Part shown: positions 55,960 to 64,000 of the stretch, piece by piece | Position numbering within the stretch: position 1 is the stretch's first letter | How the letters are laid out: each line of letters starts with the position of its first letter | Made by a program: the position numbers and the translations under genes | Notes under the pieces: model-generated | Databases searched by the model: none | Told to the model about the DNA's origin: nothing | What the model saw: the letters and a program-made list of their open reading frames with translations, nothing else | NCBI RefSeq assembly: GCF_018343545.2 | Contig: NZ_JAGYPE020000018.1 | Span: forward strand, 1-64,000 | Direction of reading: 5' to 3' | DNA: 64,000 nt | DNA from: Neobacillus citreus | GTDB taxonomy: Bacteria; Bacillota; Bacilli; Bacillales; Cytobacillaceae

Positions 55960-56054
55960 TTCATCCTATGCGAATGTCTATACTAGTGTGATATCTAAAT
56001 CTGCGAATACTGGATAAAAGTTTAGTCATGATTCATCTTATGCGGGATGTCTAG
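55960..56054 (-). promoter_or_regulatory. cotE promoter region with a repeated motif
   Basis: On the minus strand TAGACATTCGCATAGGATGAA (overlapping 55960-55980) recurs as a near copy, TAGACATCCCGCATAAGATG (from 56053). The GCATA part resembles sporulation -10 elements. B. subtilis cotE has tandem sporulation promoters, so these may be them. Confidence 0.4.
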
Positions 56055-56107
56055 GTGTGTGCCTTAAGGGGGTAGTCTTTTGCGGGAGGAATCCATATAA
56101 GGAAAAA

Positions 56108-56137
56108 AATAAGCCAGACTTCAGAAAGTCTGGCTTA
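56108..56137 (-). terminator. Terminator of miaB-ricA
   Basis: AAGCCAGACTT pairs with AAGTCTGGCTT (56111-56121 with 56126-56136), with T7 on the minus strand. Confidence 0.85.
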
Positions 56138-56143
56138 CATTTT

Positions 56144-56599
56144 TTAATGCTCGTGATCGCAATCATCGTGTCCTTCACAGGCTCCGCCGCCATTTTTCAT
56201 GCTGGCGCCGGTTTCCCCAAGCAGCACATCACCACCTGTTGAAATAATGATTTCATCTGTGACAGTATTTGAAATGGTTGTCGCAATTAACTGAAGCAAT
56301 TCATTTACTTCGATTTGCGATTCCTTGAAATCTTGAACAACTGGAATGTCATCCAGCTCTTGTTCGATAGAAGCGATTTTTTCTTCAACCTTTTTCAATG
56401 CTTCCGGTTTGCCATAATGCTGCAGGTTTACAGCTTGCTTTTGCAATCCCTTAATATCAGCAATTAATGTTTTCACCTTTTGATTATCATGAATTTGCGC
56501 TTCTGCCCGTTTAAAGAAATCCACTTCCTGAGTATCTGCAATCATGCGAGCCAATTCTTTTGCACGAGCGACGATATCGTCTTTTGTATACTTCGTCAC
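56144..56599 (-). CDS. ricA: RicA (YmcA), RNase Y complex / biofilm and sporulation factor
   Basis: A 151-residue helical protein of the YmcA/YlbF family (KYTKDDIVARAKELARMIAD near the start; PVVQDFKESQIEVNELLQLI near 110). With RicF and RicT it forms an iron-sulfur complex that controls RNase Y and the phosphorelay. The Cys/His-rich end (CEGHDDCDHEH) fits the cluster-binding role. It starts 1 base after the miaB stop, so they are an operon. rny itself lies in this window. Confidence 0.92.
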   Translation of the reverse strand: MTKYTKDDIVARAKELARMIADTQEVDFFKRAEAQIHDNQKVKTLIADIKGLQKQAVNLQHYGKPEALKKVEEKIASIEQELDDIPVVQDFKESQIEVNELLQLIATTISNTVTDEIIISTGGDVLLGETGASMKNGGGACEGHDDCDHEH

Positions 56600-56600
56600 T

Positions 56601-58145
56601 TTAGTTCACCTCTGCTGGTTCTAGTTCTTCCACCATTTCTCCGTTTAATGACCATGTTTTTGCTTCGTTAATTTTTACTTTTACAATTTTGCCAATCGCT
56701 GACTTAGGACCAACAAAATTGACTAATTTGTTCTTGCTTGTATAGCCGGCAAGGACATCCGGATTGTTTTTACTTTCCCCATCCACTAGTACCTCGACAA
56801 TTTGGCCCTGATATTTTTTCATAGCCTCAGCAGAAAGCTCGTTTACAAGGTTGTTTAAACGCTGTAAACGTTCTTTCTTTACTTCCATTGGGACGTTATC
56901 CTCCATCTTGGCCGCTGGAGTGCCTTCACGTGGAGAGTAAATAAATGTATAGGCAATTTCAAAACCTACTTCACGGTAAAGTGACATTGTTTCTTCAAAT
57001 TGTTCGTCGGTCTCGTTTGGATAGCCGACAATAATATCCGTTGACAATGCGACATCCGGAATGGCGGTTTTGATTTTTCTAACTAGTTCTAAATATTGTT
57101 CTCTTGTGTACTTACGAGCCATAATTTTCAATACATCCGTTGAGCCTGATTGTACTGGCAAGTGAATATGATTCATTAAATTGCCGCCCTTTGCTAGGAC
57201 TTCAATTAAATGGTCATCAAAGTCGCGCGGGTGACTTGTTGTGAAACGAACTCTTGGAATATCAATTTTACGGATTTCATCCATCAGATCTCCAAGTCCA
57301 TATTTCAAATCCTCAAAGTCTTTTCCGTAAGCATTCACATTTTGACCAAGTAAAGTGATTTCCTTATAGCCCTGCGCTGCTAACTGGCGCACTTCCTGGA
57401 TGATTTCTTCAGGACGACGGCTGCGTTCTTTACCGCGTGTAAATGGAACGATACAATACGTACAGAATTTATCACAGCCGTACATAATATTTACCCATGC
57501 CTTGATATTGCCGCGGCGTTCCTTTGGAAGGTTTTCAATTACGTCGCCTTCCTTGGACCATACTTCTACTACCATTTCCTTAGACATGTATGCTTCATGA
57601 AGGATATTAGGCAGTCTGTGAATATTATGAGTACCAAAAATCATATCAACTTGCTGATATGTTTTTAAAATTTTATTAACGACTGACTCTTCCTGTGACA
57701 TACAGCCGCAGACGCCAAGAAGCAGGTCCGGCTTTTCCATTTTTAATGCCTTCAGATGGCCAAGCTCACCGAATACTTTATTCTCCGCATTTTCGCGAAT
57801 CGCACAAGTATTCAATAGAATAACATTGGCATCCTCAGTACGGTCAGTCGGCTCATAACCTAAAGCTAAAAAGATACCTGACATTACTTCTGTATCGTGT
57901 TCGTTCATCTGGCAACCGTAAGTGCGAATATAAAACTTACGGCCTTTACCCATTCCGCGAAATTCTTCTGGAATAGCAAAATCATTTTGGTACTTTACTT
58001 CTTCTTTACCACGCTTTTTTGCATCTTTTAAGGAAGGCCCAGTAATTACTTGTTCGAAGTATTTGCTGTAATCCTTGGCGGATTTTTTGTCCGAAGAATT
58101 AGCAGCGTTTACTTGCTGACCTTCTAATCGTTGCTTTTCGTTCAT
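56601..58145 (-). CDS. miaB: tRNA-2-methylthio-N6-dimethylallyladenosine synthase MiaB
   Basis: Radical SAM methylthiotransferase acting on A37 of tRNAs that read UNN codons. It has 514 residues: the UPF0004 cluster domain (Cys in [36 protein letters not shown]), the SAM cluster CDKFCTYC near 227, and a C-terminal TRAM domain. The start has a GGGG-type ribosome site. Operon with ricA. Confidence 0.96.
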   Translation of the reverse strand: MNEKQRLEGQQVNAANSSDKKSAKDYSKYFEQVITGPSLKDAKKRGKEEVKYQNDFAIPEEFRGMGKGRKFYIRTYGCQMNEHDTEVMSGIFLALGYEPTDRTEDANVILLNTCAIRENAENKVFGELGHLKALKMEKPDLLLGVCGCMSQEESVVNKILKTYQQVDMIFGTHNIHRLPNILHEAYMSKEMVVEVWSKEGDVIENLPKERRGNIKAWVNIMYGCDKFCTYCIVPFTRGKERSRRPEEIIQEVRQLAAQGYKEITLLGQNVNAYGKDFEDLKYGLGDLMDEIRKIDIPRVRFTTSHPRDFDDHLIEVLAKGGNLMNHIHLPVQSGSTDVLKIMARKYTREQYLELVRKIKTAIPDVALSTDIIVGYPNETDEQFEETMSLYREVGFEIAYTFIYSPREGTPAAKMEDNVPMEVKKERLQRLNNLVNELSAEAMKKYQGQIVEVLVDGESKNNPDVLAGYTSKNKLVNFVGPKSAIGKIVKVKINEAKTWSLNGEMVEELEPAEVN

Positions 58146-58312
58146 GTGGGTTAATCCCCTTTCTTTAAAAAATTACTTCTATTATTATAAAGAATGCTAA
58201 TTTTTTACTGTGCATAGAATTAACGGTTAATCTGCACATTATAATAGTATAAAGGTTTACGAACCTGAAAACAATAGAAAATCTAGGCTGCTTTCGATAA
58301 TCACACTCTATA

Positions 58313-58346
58313 AAAAAAAATCCCGAGGGAGTGCCTCGGGATTTTC
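58313..58346 (-). terminator. Terminator of korAB
   Basis: AAATCCCGAGG pairs with CCTCGGGATTT around a short loop, with a long T run on the minus strand. Confidence 0.85.
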
Positions 58347-58353
58347 TTCACCA

Positions 58354-59220
58354 TTACATGAATTCAGCAACTAATTTATCAAAATAATTTTGATCAAGCT
58401 CAAGGTCTGCTTGAGTTAACGGAGTTTCTTTGTAGCCATGAACTAATTCTTGGTAAGATTTTTGCTCCGTATTTTGATAAATAAGACCAGTTACTAAACC
58501 TTTATGCTTCATTAATGTTTGCATCGCTGCTTCGCGGTTATGTGGATCATAACCCTCGATATCGCTAAGCTTAGTAAGATTTTCTTTGAACCAGTCATAA
58601 GTGTTTACTTTATTATAAGTTACACATGGGCTGAATACGTTGATTAAAGAGAAGCCCTTGTGATTAATACCAGCTTCAATTAACGCAGTTAAATCTTTCA
58701 AATCTGTTGAGAAGCTTTGAGCAACAAAAGTTGCGCCCACAGTCAGTGCCATTTCCATTGGGGAAATCGCTTGTTCGATGGAACCTGCTGGTGTTGACTT
58801 TGTTTTAAAGCCAGCAGCTGAGCGCGGAGAAGTTTGACCTTTTGTTAAACCGTAAATTTGGTTGTCCATAACGATATAAGTAACGTCAATGTTACGACGG
58901 ATTGCATGAATCGTATGACCCATACCAATCGCAAAGCCGTCACCGTCACCGCCGGAAGCGATAACTGTTAAATCGCGGTTAGCCATCTTAACGCCTTGTG
59001 CAATTGGCAGTGAACGGCCATGGATTCCGTGGAATCCGTATGAATTGATATAACCGGAAATACGACCAGAACAGCCGATACCGGAAATAACTGCTAAATT
59101 TTCAGGTTCTAAACCAACGTTTGCAGCAGCACGTTGAATTGCCGCTTGTACAGAGAAGTCGCCACAGCCAGGGCACCAGTTCGGTTTTACATCATTTCTA
59201 AAGTCTTTAAAAGTGGCCAT
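58354..59220 (-). CDS. korB: 2-oxoacid:ferredoxin oxidoreductase, beta subunit
   Basis: The ThDP-binding subunit of an enzyme that oxidises 2-oxoglutarate (or another 2-oxoacid) to acyl-CoA and reduces ferredoxin. It has 288 residues: PNWCPGCGDFSVQAAIQRA near the start, GIGCSGRISGYINSYGFHGIHGR, and the ThDP/Mg motif GGDGDGFAIGMGHTIHAIRRN near 91, with the iron-sulfur Cys residues. It starts directly after the korA stop. In B. subtilis tdh-kbl, not kor, follow spoVS in the corresponding region. Confidence 0.93.
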   Translation of the reverse strand: MATFKDFRNDVKPNWCPGCGDFSVQAAIQRAAANVGLEPENLAVISGIGCSGRISGYINSYGFHGIHGRSLPIAQGVKMANRDLTVIASGGDGDGFAIGMGHTIHAIRRNIDVTYIVMDNQIYGLTKGQTSPRSAAGFKTKSTPAGSIEQAISPMEMALTVGATFVAQSFSTDLKDLTALIEAGINHKGFSLINVFSPCVTYNKVNTYDWFKENLTKLSDIEGYDPHNREAAMQTLMKHKGLVTGLIYQNTEQKSYQELVHGYKETPLTQADLELDQNYFDKLVAEFM

Positions 59221-60957
59221 TTAGAACAACTCCTTTGCTTTTGTGTAAACTTCGTGAGGTAAGAATGGATTACCATCATATTTCACATGCTTTACAATCT
59301 TGTCTGCATGTCCAACGTTCATTTTGATAATATTAGCCAATTGACCAGTCGCATTATTTTCTAACACGATAACCTTCTTCGCTGATTGAATAAGCGGAAG
59401 AACCTCGTCAGTTGGGAATGGGTGAATTAAGCGAATATGGGCATGGTTCACTTTTAAACCGTCATTTTCAAGACGTCCCATTGCTTCTTCAATAACACCG
59501 CGAGTCGAGTTAAAGCCAACAAATAAAATATCTGCTTCTTCATGCTTCGCATTTTTATACACAGGTGTATTAAAGCGAATATTATCTAATTTACGCATAC
59601 GCTTATCCATCTGCGCTAGACGGTTTGCAGCTGATTCGGATGGTTTACCAGTTTCAGCATGCTCAACACCTGTTACGTGGTGAATACCGTTTTTCATACC
59701 AGGGATAACACGAGGTGAAACACCATCTTCAGTTACCTCATAACGTTTGAAGTAGCCTTTTCCGTCAATCTCTGGAAGATCGCCATTTAACAGCTTACCA
59801 CGACGAATTTCAACTTTATCAACGCTTAATGGTTCAACGGTTTGTTTACCCAAGGATAATTGCAAGTCAGTTAATAAAATTACCGGAACTTGATATTCTT
59901 CAGCAAGATTGAAAGCTTCTGCTGCATCATAGAAAGCTTCTTCTACTGTACTTGGAGCCATGACGATTTTAGGAATCTCACCATGTGTTCCGTAAATCAT
60001 GGCCATAAGATCAGATTGCTCTTGTTTTGTTGGTAATCCTGTAGAAGGACCACCGCGCTGTGTATCAACGATTACTAACGGAACTTCAGTCATACCGGAA
60101 AGGCCGATTGCTTCCATTTTCAATGAAAGGCCAGGGCCTGCAGAGGCAGTAATTGTACGAACTCCAGCATAGTTAGCACCAATAGCCATTGTAGCTGCAG
60201 CAATTTCATCTTCTGTTTGAATAACTGTTCCGCCAAGTGCAGGAAGCTTCTTAATTAAGTATTCCATAATCTCGGAAGCAGGTGTAATAGGGTAAGCAGC
60301 CATAAAACGACATCCGCCTGCAATAGCACCAAGGGCAATCGCATCGTTACCGATCATAAACATGCGCTGTTTGCCGTCAGCTTTTTCAAGATGCATTGGC
60401 TCGACGCCTTGTCCAAGCTTATCTTTCATATTGTCAAAGCCAGCTTTAATGGCTTCCATATTCTTTGCAACTACCTGGTCGCCTTTTTTGCCAAAAATTT
60501 CACGTACAACTACCTCAAATACTTGGATATCCAAATCTAAAACGGCCGCGGTAGCGCCGATTGCAACCATGTTCTTCATTAATGAAGTACCAAGCTCTGT
60601 TGCAATTTCCGTAAATGGAACTACAAATAAAGAAGCTTCTGTATCTTCAGGCTTAGTTGGACCAAATTTAGCATCAGCAAGGATTAGTCCTTTGCTGTGA
60701 AGTTCTTTGTAGTTTACATCAATTGTTTCTTGGTCAAAAGCGACTAGGATATCAAGATCATCAGAAATAGAACGAACTTCTGTCGTGCTTACTCTTATTT
60801 TATTATTCGTATGGCCGCCCTTAATACGTGATGAAAAGTGACGATAACCATACAGGTAATAACCTAAGCGATTCAGTGCGATTGCAAAGATTTCACCGGT
60901 ACTCTCAATACCTTCACCTTGTTGCCCGCCAACTTTCCATGAAAGTTGCTTAATCAT
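59221..60957 (-). CDS. korA: 2-oxoacid:ferredoxin oxidoreductase, alpha (gamma-alpha fused) subunit
   Basis: A 578-residue subunit with an N-terminal gamma-type domain (LSWKVGGQQGEGIESTGEIFA), then the pyrimidine-binding domain (AAYPITPASEIMEYL near 221; TEDEIAAATMAIGANYAGVRT; TASAGPGLSLKMEAIGL) and the C-terminal CoA-binding part. With KorB it forms the complete enzyme. The electron acceptor ferredoxin is not encoded next to it. The ATG follows AAAGGGGTG at normal spacing. Confidence 0.94.
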   Translation of the reverse strand: MIKQLSWKVGGQQGEGIESTGEIFAIALNRLGYYLYGYRHFSSRIKGGHTNNKIRVSTTEVRSISDDLDILVAFDQETIDVNYKELHSKGLILADAKFGPTKPEDTEASLFVVPFTEIATELGTSLMKNMVAIGATAAVLDLDIQVFEVVVREIFGKKGDQVVAKNMEAIKAGFDNMKDKLGQGVEPMHLEKADGKQRMFMIGNDAIALGAIAGGCRFMAAYPITPASEIMEYLIKKLPALGGTVIQTEDEIAAATMAIGANYAGVRTITASAGPGLSLKMEAIGLSGMTEVPLVIVDTQRGGPSTGLPTKQEQSDLMAMIYGTHGEIPKIVMAPSTVEEAFYDAAEAFNLAEEYQVPVILLTDLQLSLGKQTVEPLSVDKVEIRRGKLLNGDLPEIDGKGYFKRYEVTEDGVSPRVIPGMKNGIHHVTGVEHAETGKPSESAANRLAQMDKRMRKLDNIRFNTPVYKNAKHEEADILFVGFNSTRGVIEEAMGRLENDGLKVNHAHIRLIHPFPTDEVLPLIQSAKKVIVLENNATGQLANIIKMNVGHADKIVKHVKYDGNPFLPHEVYTKAKELF

Positions 60958-61370
60958 GACTTACACCCCTTTGGATATGTAAAAGATAATTAAATAAACA
61001 TGTAGATTATAGCACATTTCCGAGTAAACCACTAGAAATTGTGATTTTTAATGCTTTAAACCCCAAAAACTAGAGTCACGGAGATGTACTAAACGCTTAC
61101 AATTCTAGACCTATAAAGTAAAAAATGCAACCCTTTGGCTCGAAATAATGTCTAAAATATGAATATTTTTTTATTATTTTAAATTACTTGATTTACCTTC
61201 TAAAAATATCAAGAATAAATGGGCAATTACAGTATTTTTAAACAGTTTTACTAATTCTTCTGCCTTTACGGTTATGCCCCAGTATTCCATTTTCGAAATA
61301 TTCTCTCATATATCAGAATAGTATTCTTTAATTATGGTAAGCAAACAATGCATTCACAACGAGAACACAA
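60958..61370. other. Intergenic stretch upstream of korA, no gene
   Basis: About 400 AT-rich bases between spoVS and korA. It must hold the kor promoter. One inverted repeat TATTCT-N10-AGAATA (61299-61320) is visible. No coding frame with a ribosome site. Confidence 0.5.
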
Positions 61371-61398
61371 AAATACCTGCTTGTATAAAACAACCAGG
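61370..61398 (-). terminator. Terminator of spoVS
   Basis: CCTGCTTGT pairs with ACAACCAGG (61376-61384 with 61390-61398, one mismatch), with a T-rich minus-strand side. Confidence 0.6.
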
Positions 61399-61437
61399 CA
61401 CATAAAACTTTGAATTTTTTATACCCACGGCTTTTTT

Positions 61438-61698
61438 CTACCGCGGTTCTACAATTAACTTTATAGCTGTGCGTTCTTCCCCATCGATTAAAATATCTGT
61501 AAACGCAGGGACACAAATCAAGTCAACTCCGCTAGGCGCTACAAATCCTCTTGCAATGGCTACTGCCTTAACGGCTTGATTTAATGCACCCGCACCTATT
61601 GCCTGTATTTCTGCTGCACCTCTTTCACGCAGAACTCCGGCAAGTGCACCAGCTACAGAATTAGGATTAGATTTTGCTGAAACTTTTAATATTTCCAT
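61438..61698 (-). CDS. spoVS: Stage V sporulation protein S
   Basis: The 86-residue Alba-like protein, needed for proper coat formation and heat resistance of spores. It begins MEILKVSAKSNPNSVAGALA and continues LRERGAAEIQAIGAGALNQAVKAVAIARG; it is among the most conserved sporulation proteins. The true start is the ATG at 61698 with AAGGGGGAG upstream; a longer open frame upstream is not coding. Confidence 0.96.
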   Translation of the reverse strand: MEILKVSAKSNPNSVAGALAGVLRERGAAEIQAIGAGALNQAVKAVAIARGFVAPSGVDLICVPAFTDILIDGEERTAIKLIVEPR

Positions 61699-61831
61699 TC
61701 CTAGCTCCCCCTTGTAATAATCCCGATCCCGCATGAGCAGTTTCATGAATCAATCAGGTATAAAACATTCCACTGCTACTATATTCACGAATCAAATAAC
61801 ATATTCCAGCTTGGACAAAAATAAGGCATAT

Positions 61832-61858
61832 AAAAAGAGCAAACGAGAGTGTTTGCTC
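61832..61858 (-). terminator. Terminator of ymdB
   Basis: GAGCAAAC pairs with GTTTGCTC (61837-61844 with 61851-61858), with T5 on the minus strand. Confidence 0.8.
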
Positions 61859-62656
61859 CTATGAATACCAAGGATGGTCATCATTGATTAAGATTGGTTC
61901 AATTTTTTTGGCAAGGCCTGTTTTTTGATCCAGAACCATATGCACTGCGCTTAATTGATTTCTTCCTCCTGTTGGGACTTCAAATCGTACCGGCAGACTT
62001 GTAAGAAATCGTTTCAAGACCGCTTCCCTTTCCACGCCAAGAATGCCGTCATACGGGCCCGTCATACCCACATCAGTTAAATAGGCTGTTCCCCCTGGAA
62101 GAATGCGGTTATCGGCTGTTTGGACATGTGTGTGGGTCCCTACAACAGCCGATACCCTTCCGTCCAAATACCAGCCCATTGCCTGCTTTTCGCTCGTCAC
62201 TTCAGCGTGGAAGTCAACGAAAATGAATGGTGTTCGTGTCCGCGCCAATGTGACGAGCTCATCGGCCTTTTGAAACGGGCAATCAATTGGATTCATAAAT
62301 GTCCTTCCCTGTAAATTGATGACTGCCACTTCAAAGCTGTTTATTTTCAGAAAAATAATTCCTTTACCAGGCGTGTCCTTCGGAAAATTGGCCGGGCGGA
62401 CTAAATATTTGGCTTGATCGATAAATTCAAATATTTCGCGATTATCCCAGGCATGATTGCCTAATGTTACAGCCTGTGCACCCTGCTCTAAAAATTGCCG
62501 GTAAATTTTTTCCGTAATTCCTTTACCGCCTGCGGCATTTTCACCATTAATAATCGTTATTTGCGGACGATATTTTTCTTTTAATCTTGGCAGATATTCT
62601 TTCACCATATCCCTGCCTGGAGAACCGACGACATCGCCGATAAAAAGTATGTTCAT
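61859..62656 (-). CDS. ymdB: YmdB metallophosphoesterase (cyclic-nucleotide phosphodiesterase)
   Basis: A 265-residue TIGR00282-family enzyme. Metal ligands are in FIGDVVGSPGRDMVKEYL near 5, NGENAAGGKGIT near 39, TLGNHAWDNREI near 65, FVDFHAEVTSEKQAMGWYLDG near 148 and GTHTHVQTADNRILPGGTAYLTDVGMTG near 175. In B. subtilis YmdB hydrolyses 2',3'-cAMP and controls biofilm versus motility. It follows rny with an 88-base gap. Confidence 0.95.
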   Translation of the reverse strand: MNILFIGDVVGSPGRDMVKEYLPRLKEKYRPQITIINGENAAGGKGITEKIYRQFLEQGAQAVTLGNHAWDNREIFEFIDQAKYLVRPANFPKDTPGKGIIFLKINSFEVAVINLQGRTFMNPIDCPFQKADELVTLARTRTPFIFVDFHAEVTSEKQAMGWYLDGRVSAVVGTHTHVQTADNRILPGGTAYLTDVGMTGPYDGILGVEREAVLKRFLTSLPVRFEVPTGGRNQLSAVHMVLDQKTGLAKKIEPILINDDHPWYS

Positions 62657-62713
62657 GTTTTTGCCCTTTCGTAAATAAAATGTGTTATTAGAAGTTTAGC
62701 ATATTTTTTTATG

Positions 62714-62749
62714 CAAAAAAATAAAGCGATGCAAAAGCACCGCTTTATT
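62714..62749 (-). terminator. Terminator overlapping the rny stop
   Basis: AATAAAGCG pairs with CGCTTTATT (62720-62728 with 62741-62749), with T6 on the minus strand. It may separate ymdB from rny partly. Confidence 0.7.
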
Positions 62750-64000
62750 TCGCGTATTCAACAGCCCGAGTTTCACGGATAACTGTTACTTTAATATGAC
62801 CTGGATAGTCAAGCTCTTCCTCTATTCGCTTCCGGATATCCCGTGCCAGGCGGTGTGCAGCCAAATCATCAATTGCTTCCGGTCTGACCATAATCCGAAC
62901 CTCACGGCCTGCTTGGATAGCGAAGGATTTCTCAACACCCTCATAGGATTCGGAAATCTCCTCAAGCTTTTCAAGGCGGCGGATGTAGTTTTCGAGAGTT
63001 TCACTTCGTGCACCTGGTCTTGCTGCTGACAAGGCATCAGCTGCTGCAACAAGGACCGCAATAATCGATGTTGGTGCGGTATCACCGTGGTGTGAAGCGA
63101 TACTGTTGATGACTACTGGATGTTCCTTGTATTTGGTCGCTAGCTCAACACCAATTTCGACATGGCTTCCTTCCACTTCATGGTCAATTGCTTTCCCGAT
63201 ATCGTGGAGAAGTCCGGCCCGTCTTGCCAGTGTTTCATCCTGTCCAAGCTCTGCAGCTAATAATCCCGAAAGCTGTGCTACTTCCATTGAGTGTTTTAAC
63301 ACGTTTTGACCGTAGCTTGTACGGAACTTCAGGCGGCCAAGGATTTTGATCAGGTCAGGATGGAGTCCATGAACGCCAACTTCAAAGGTGGTCTGTTCGC
63401 CAACCTCACGGATATATTCATCCACTTCACGGCGTGATTTTTCCACCATTTCCTCAATCCGGGCTGGATGGATGCGGCCGTCTTGAACAAGCTTTTCAAG
63501 CGCCAAGCGAGCGGTTTCCCGACGAATAGGATCAAAGCCTGATAGAATGACAGCTTCAGGAGTATCATCAATGATTAAATCAATACCTGTTAACGTTTCA
63601 AGGGTACGAATGTTTCGTCCTTCACGTCCAATGATACGGCCCTTCATTTCGTCGTTTGGAAGGTTTACGACTGAGACAGTTGTTTCCGCTACATGGTCAG
63701 CTGCGCAACGCTGGATAGCCAAGGAAAGTATTTCTTTCGCTTTCTTGTCAGCTTCCTCTTTTGCACGATTTTCGCTTTCCTTAATCATCATCGCGGTTTC
63801 ATAAGCGAGTTCATTCTCAGTCCGATCTATAATGATCGACTTCGCTTCCTCACGAGTTAAGCCCGAAATTCGTTCGAGTTCTAATTGTTGTGTACGTACC
63901 AACTCGTCCACTTTGCTTTCCATCTCTTCAATATGCTGTTGTCTTTGATTTAGAGAATCATCCTTCTTTTCTAGAAGAACTTCACGCTTGTTTAACGTTT
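62745..64000 (-). CDS. rny: Ribonuclease Y, 5' part outside the window
   Basis: Endoribonuclease starting decay of many mRNAs. The frame stays open to the window edge, with no stop in 63924-64000 (it reads [20 protein letters not shown] and on into the coiled coil), so the apparent start at 63923 is internal. Visible are the coiled coil, the KH domain ([20 protein letters not shown]), and the HD domain with [12 protein letters not shown] and the end [17 protein letters not shown]. The missing part is the N-terminal membrane anchor (family length about 520 residues; about 418 present). Confidence 0.95.
   Translation of the reverse strand, partial: TLNKREVLLEKKDDSLNQRQQHIEEMESKVDELVRTQQLELERISGLTREEAKSIIIDRTENELAYETAMMIKESENRAKEEADKKAKEILSLAIQRCAADHVAETTVSVVNLPNDEMKGRIIGREGRNIRTLETLTGIDLIIDDTPEAVILSGFDPIRRETARLALEKLVQDGRIHPARIEEMVEKSRREVDEYIREVGEQTTFEVGVHGLHPDLIKILGRLKFRTSYGQNVLKHSMEVAQLSGLLAAELGQDETLARRAGLLHDIGKAIDHEVEGSHVEIGVELATKYKEHPVVINSIASHHGDTAPTSIIAVLVAAADALSAARPGARSETLENYIRRLEKLEEISESYEGVEKSFAIQAGREVRIMVRPEAIDDLAAHRLARDIRKRIEEELDYPGHIKVTVIRETRAVEYAK

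Noticed and set aside
63923-63923. Start codon of rny within the window
   Set aside because: The same frame is open to base 64000 and continues the coiled coil, so the ATG is internal.

Overview
This window looks like chromosomal DNA from a low-GC, endospore-forming member of the Bacillaceae (Bacillus/Neobacillus-like; species not determinable by eye). The evidence is a broken but recognisable Bacillus backbone read on the minus strand: rny - ymdB - spoVS - (korAB) - miaB - ricA(ymcA) - cotE at 55.4-64.0 kb, and mutS - mutL at 0.4-5.0 kb. In Bacillus subtilis cotE and mutS are neighbours. Here about 50 kb of accessory genes separate them.

Layout from left to right. 0-5 kb: a small His/Tyr/Pro-rich protein and the mismatch-repair operon mutSL. 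5-9.7 kb: a 52-bp repeat, a secreted M6 metalloprotease, a YwaF-type membrane protein, tRNA-Arg(CCU), and decayed genes (a frameshifted HXXEE membrane protein and a scrap of a histidine kinase whose intact paralogue is at 27.5 kb). 10-19.7 kb: an isochorismatase-like hydrolase, two WrbA quinone reductases, a ThrE-type exporter pair (first gene frameshifted), a ferredoxin, a LysM-GH18 spore-lysis enzyme beside the sporulation diadenylate cyclase CdaS, an HxlR regulator, an MhqO-like dioxygenase and an Spx paralogue. Several of these suggest a quinone/thiol-stress group. 20-27 kb: a pentose-phosphate operon zwf-tkt-gnd-tal-pgi, then a KinB-like sporulation kinase. 29.5-36.6 kb: a sulfur island with cysK, a TauE/SafE exporter, DsrE-like proteins, TusA, TusA-rhodanese, the persulfide sensor CstR, a membrane rhodanese and a CoA-disulfide reductase-rhodanese-TusA fusion. 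At least five near-palindromic ATACC-N6-GGTAT sites lie in its promoters and are probably CstR operators.

37-43 kb: spore photoproduct repair (splAB), a PNPOx-like protein, a small membrane protein behind a doubled promoter motif, and the aa3 quinol oxidase operon qoxABCD with an Fnr-like box upstream. 43.5-51.8 kb: a subtilisin, an HpaB-type monooxygenase, an ABC ATPase, adhE with a Rex-like operator, a 20-bp-period repeat array, an intact HXXEE protein and a flavin reductase. 51.8-54.4 kb: a compact three-gene operon joining a divergent Lgt-like membrane protein, a radical SAM enzyme resembling the tetraether-lipid-synthase (MJ0619-like) family, and a small membrane protein. This is the best candidate in the window for an undescribed system, possibly lipid-directed.

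The 5-36 kb part has many pseudogenes and duplicated remnants (HXXEE, kinase, LysM, ThrE, GPH transporter, OsmC, TusA). This fits an accessory region with ongoing turnover. I saw no transposase, integrase, CRISPR array or replication origin.
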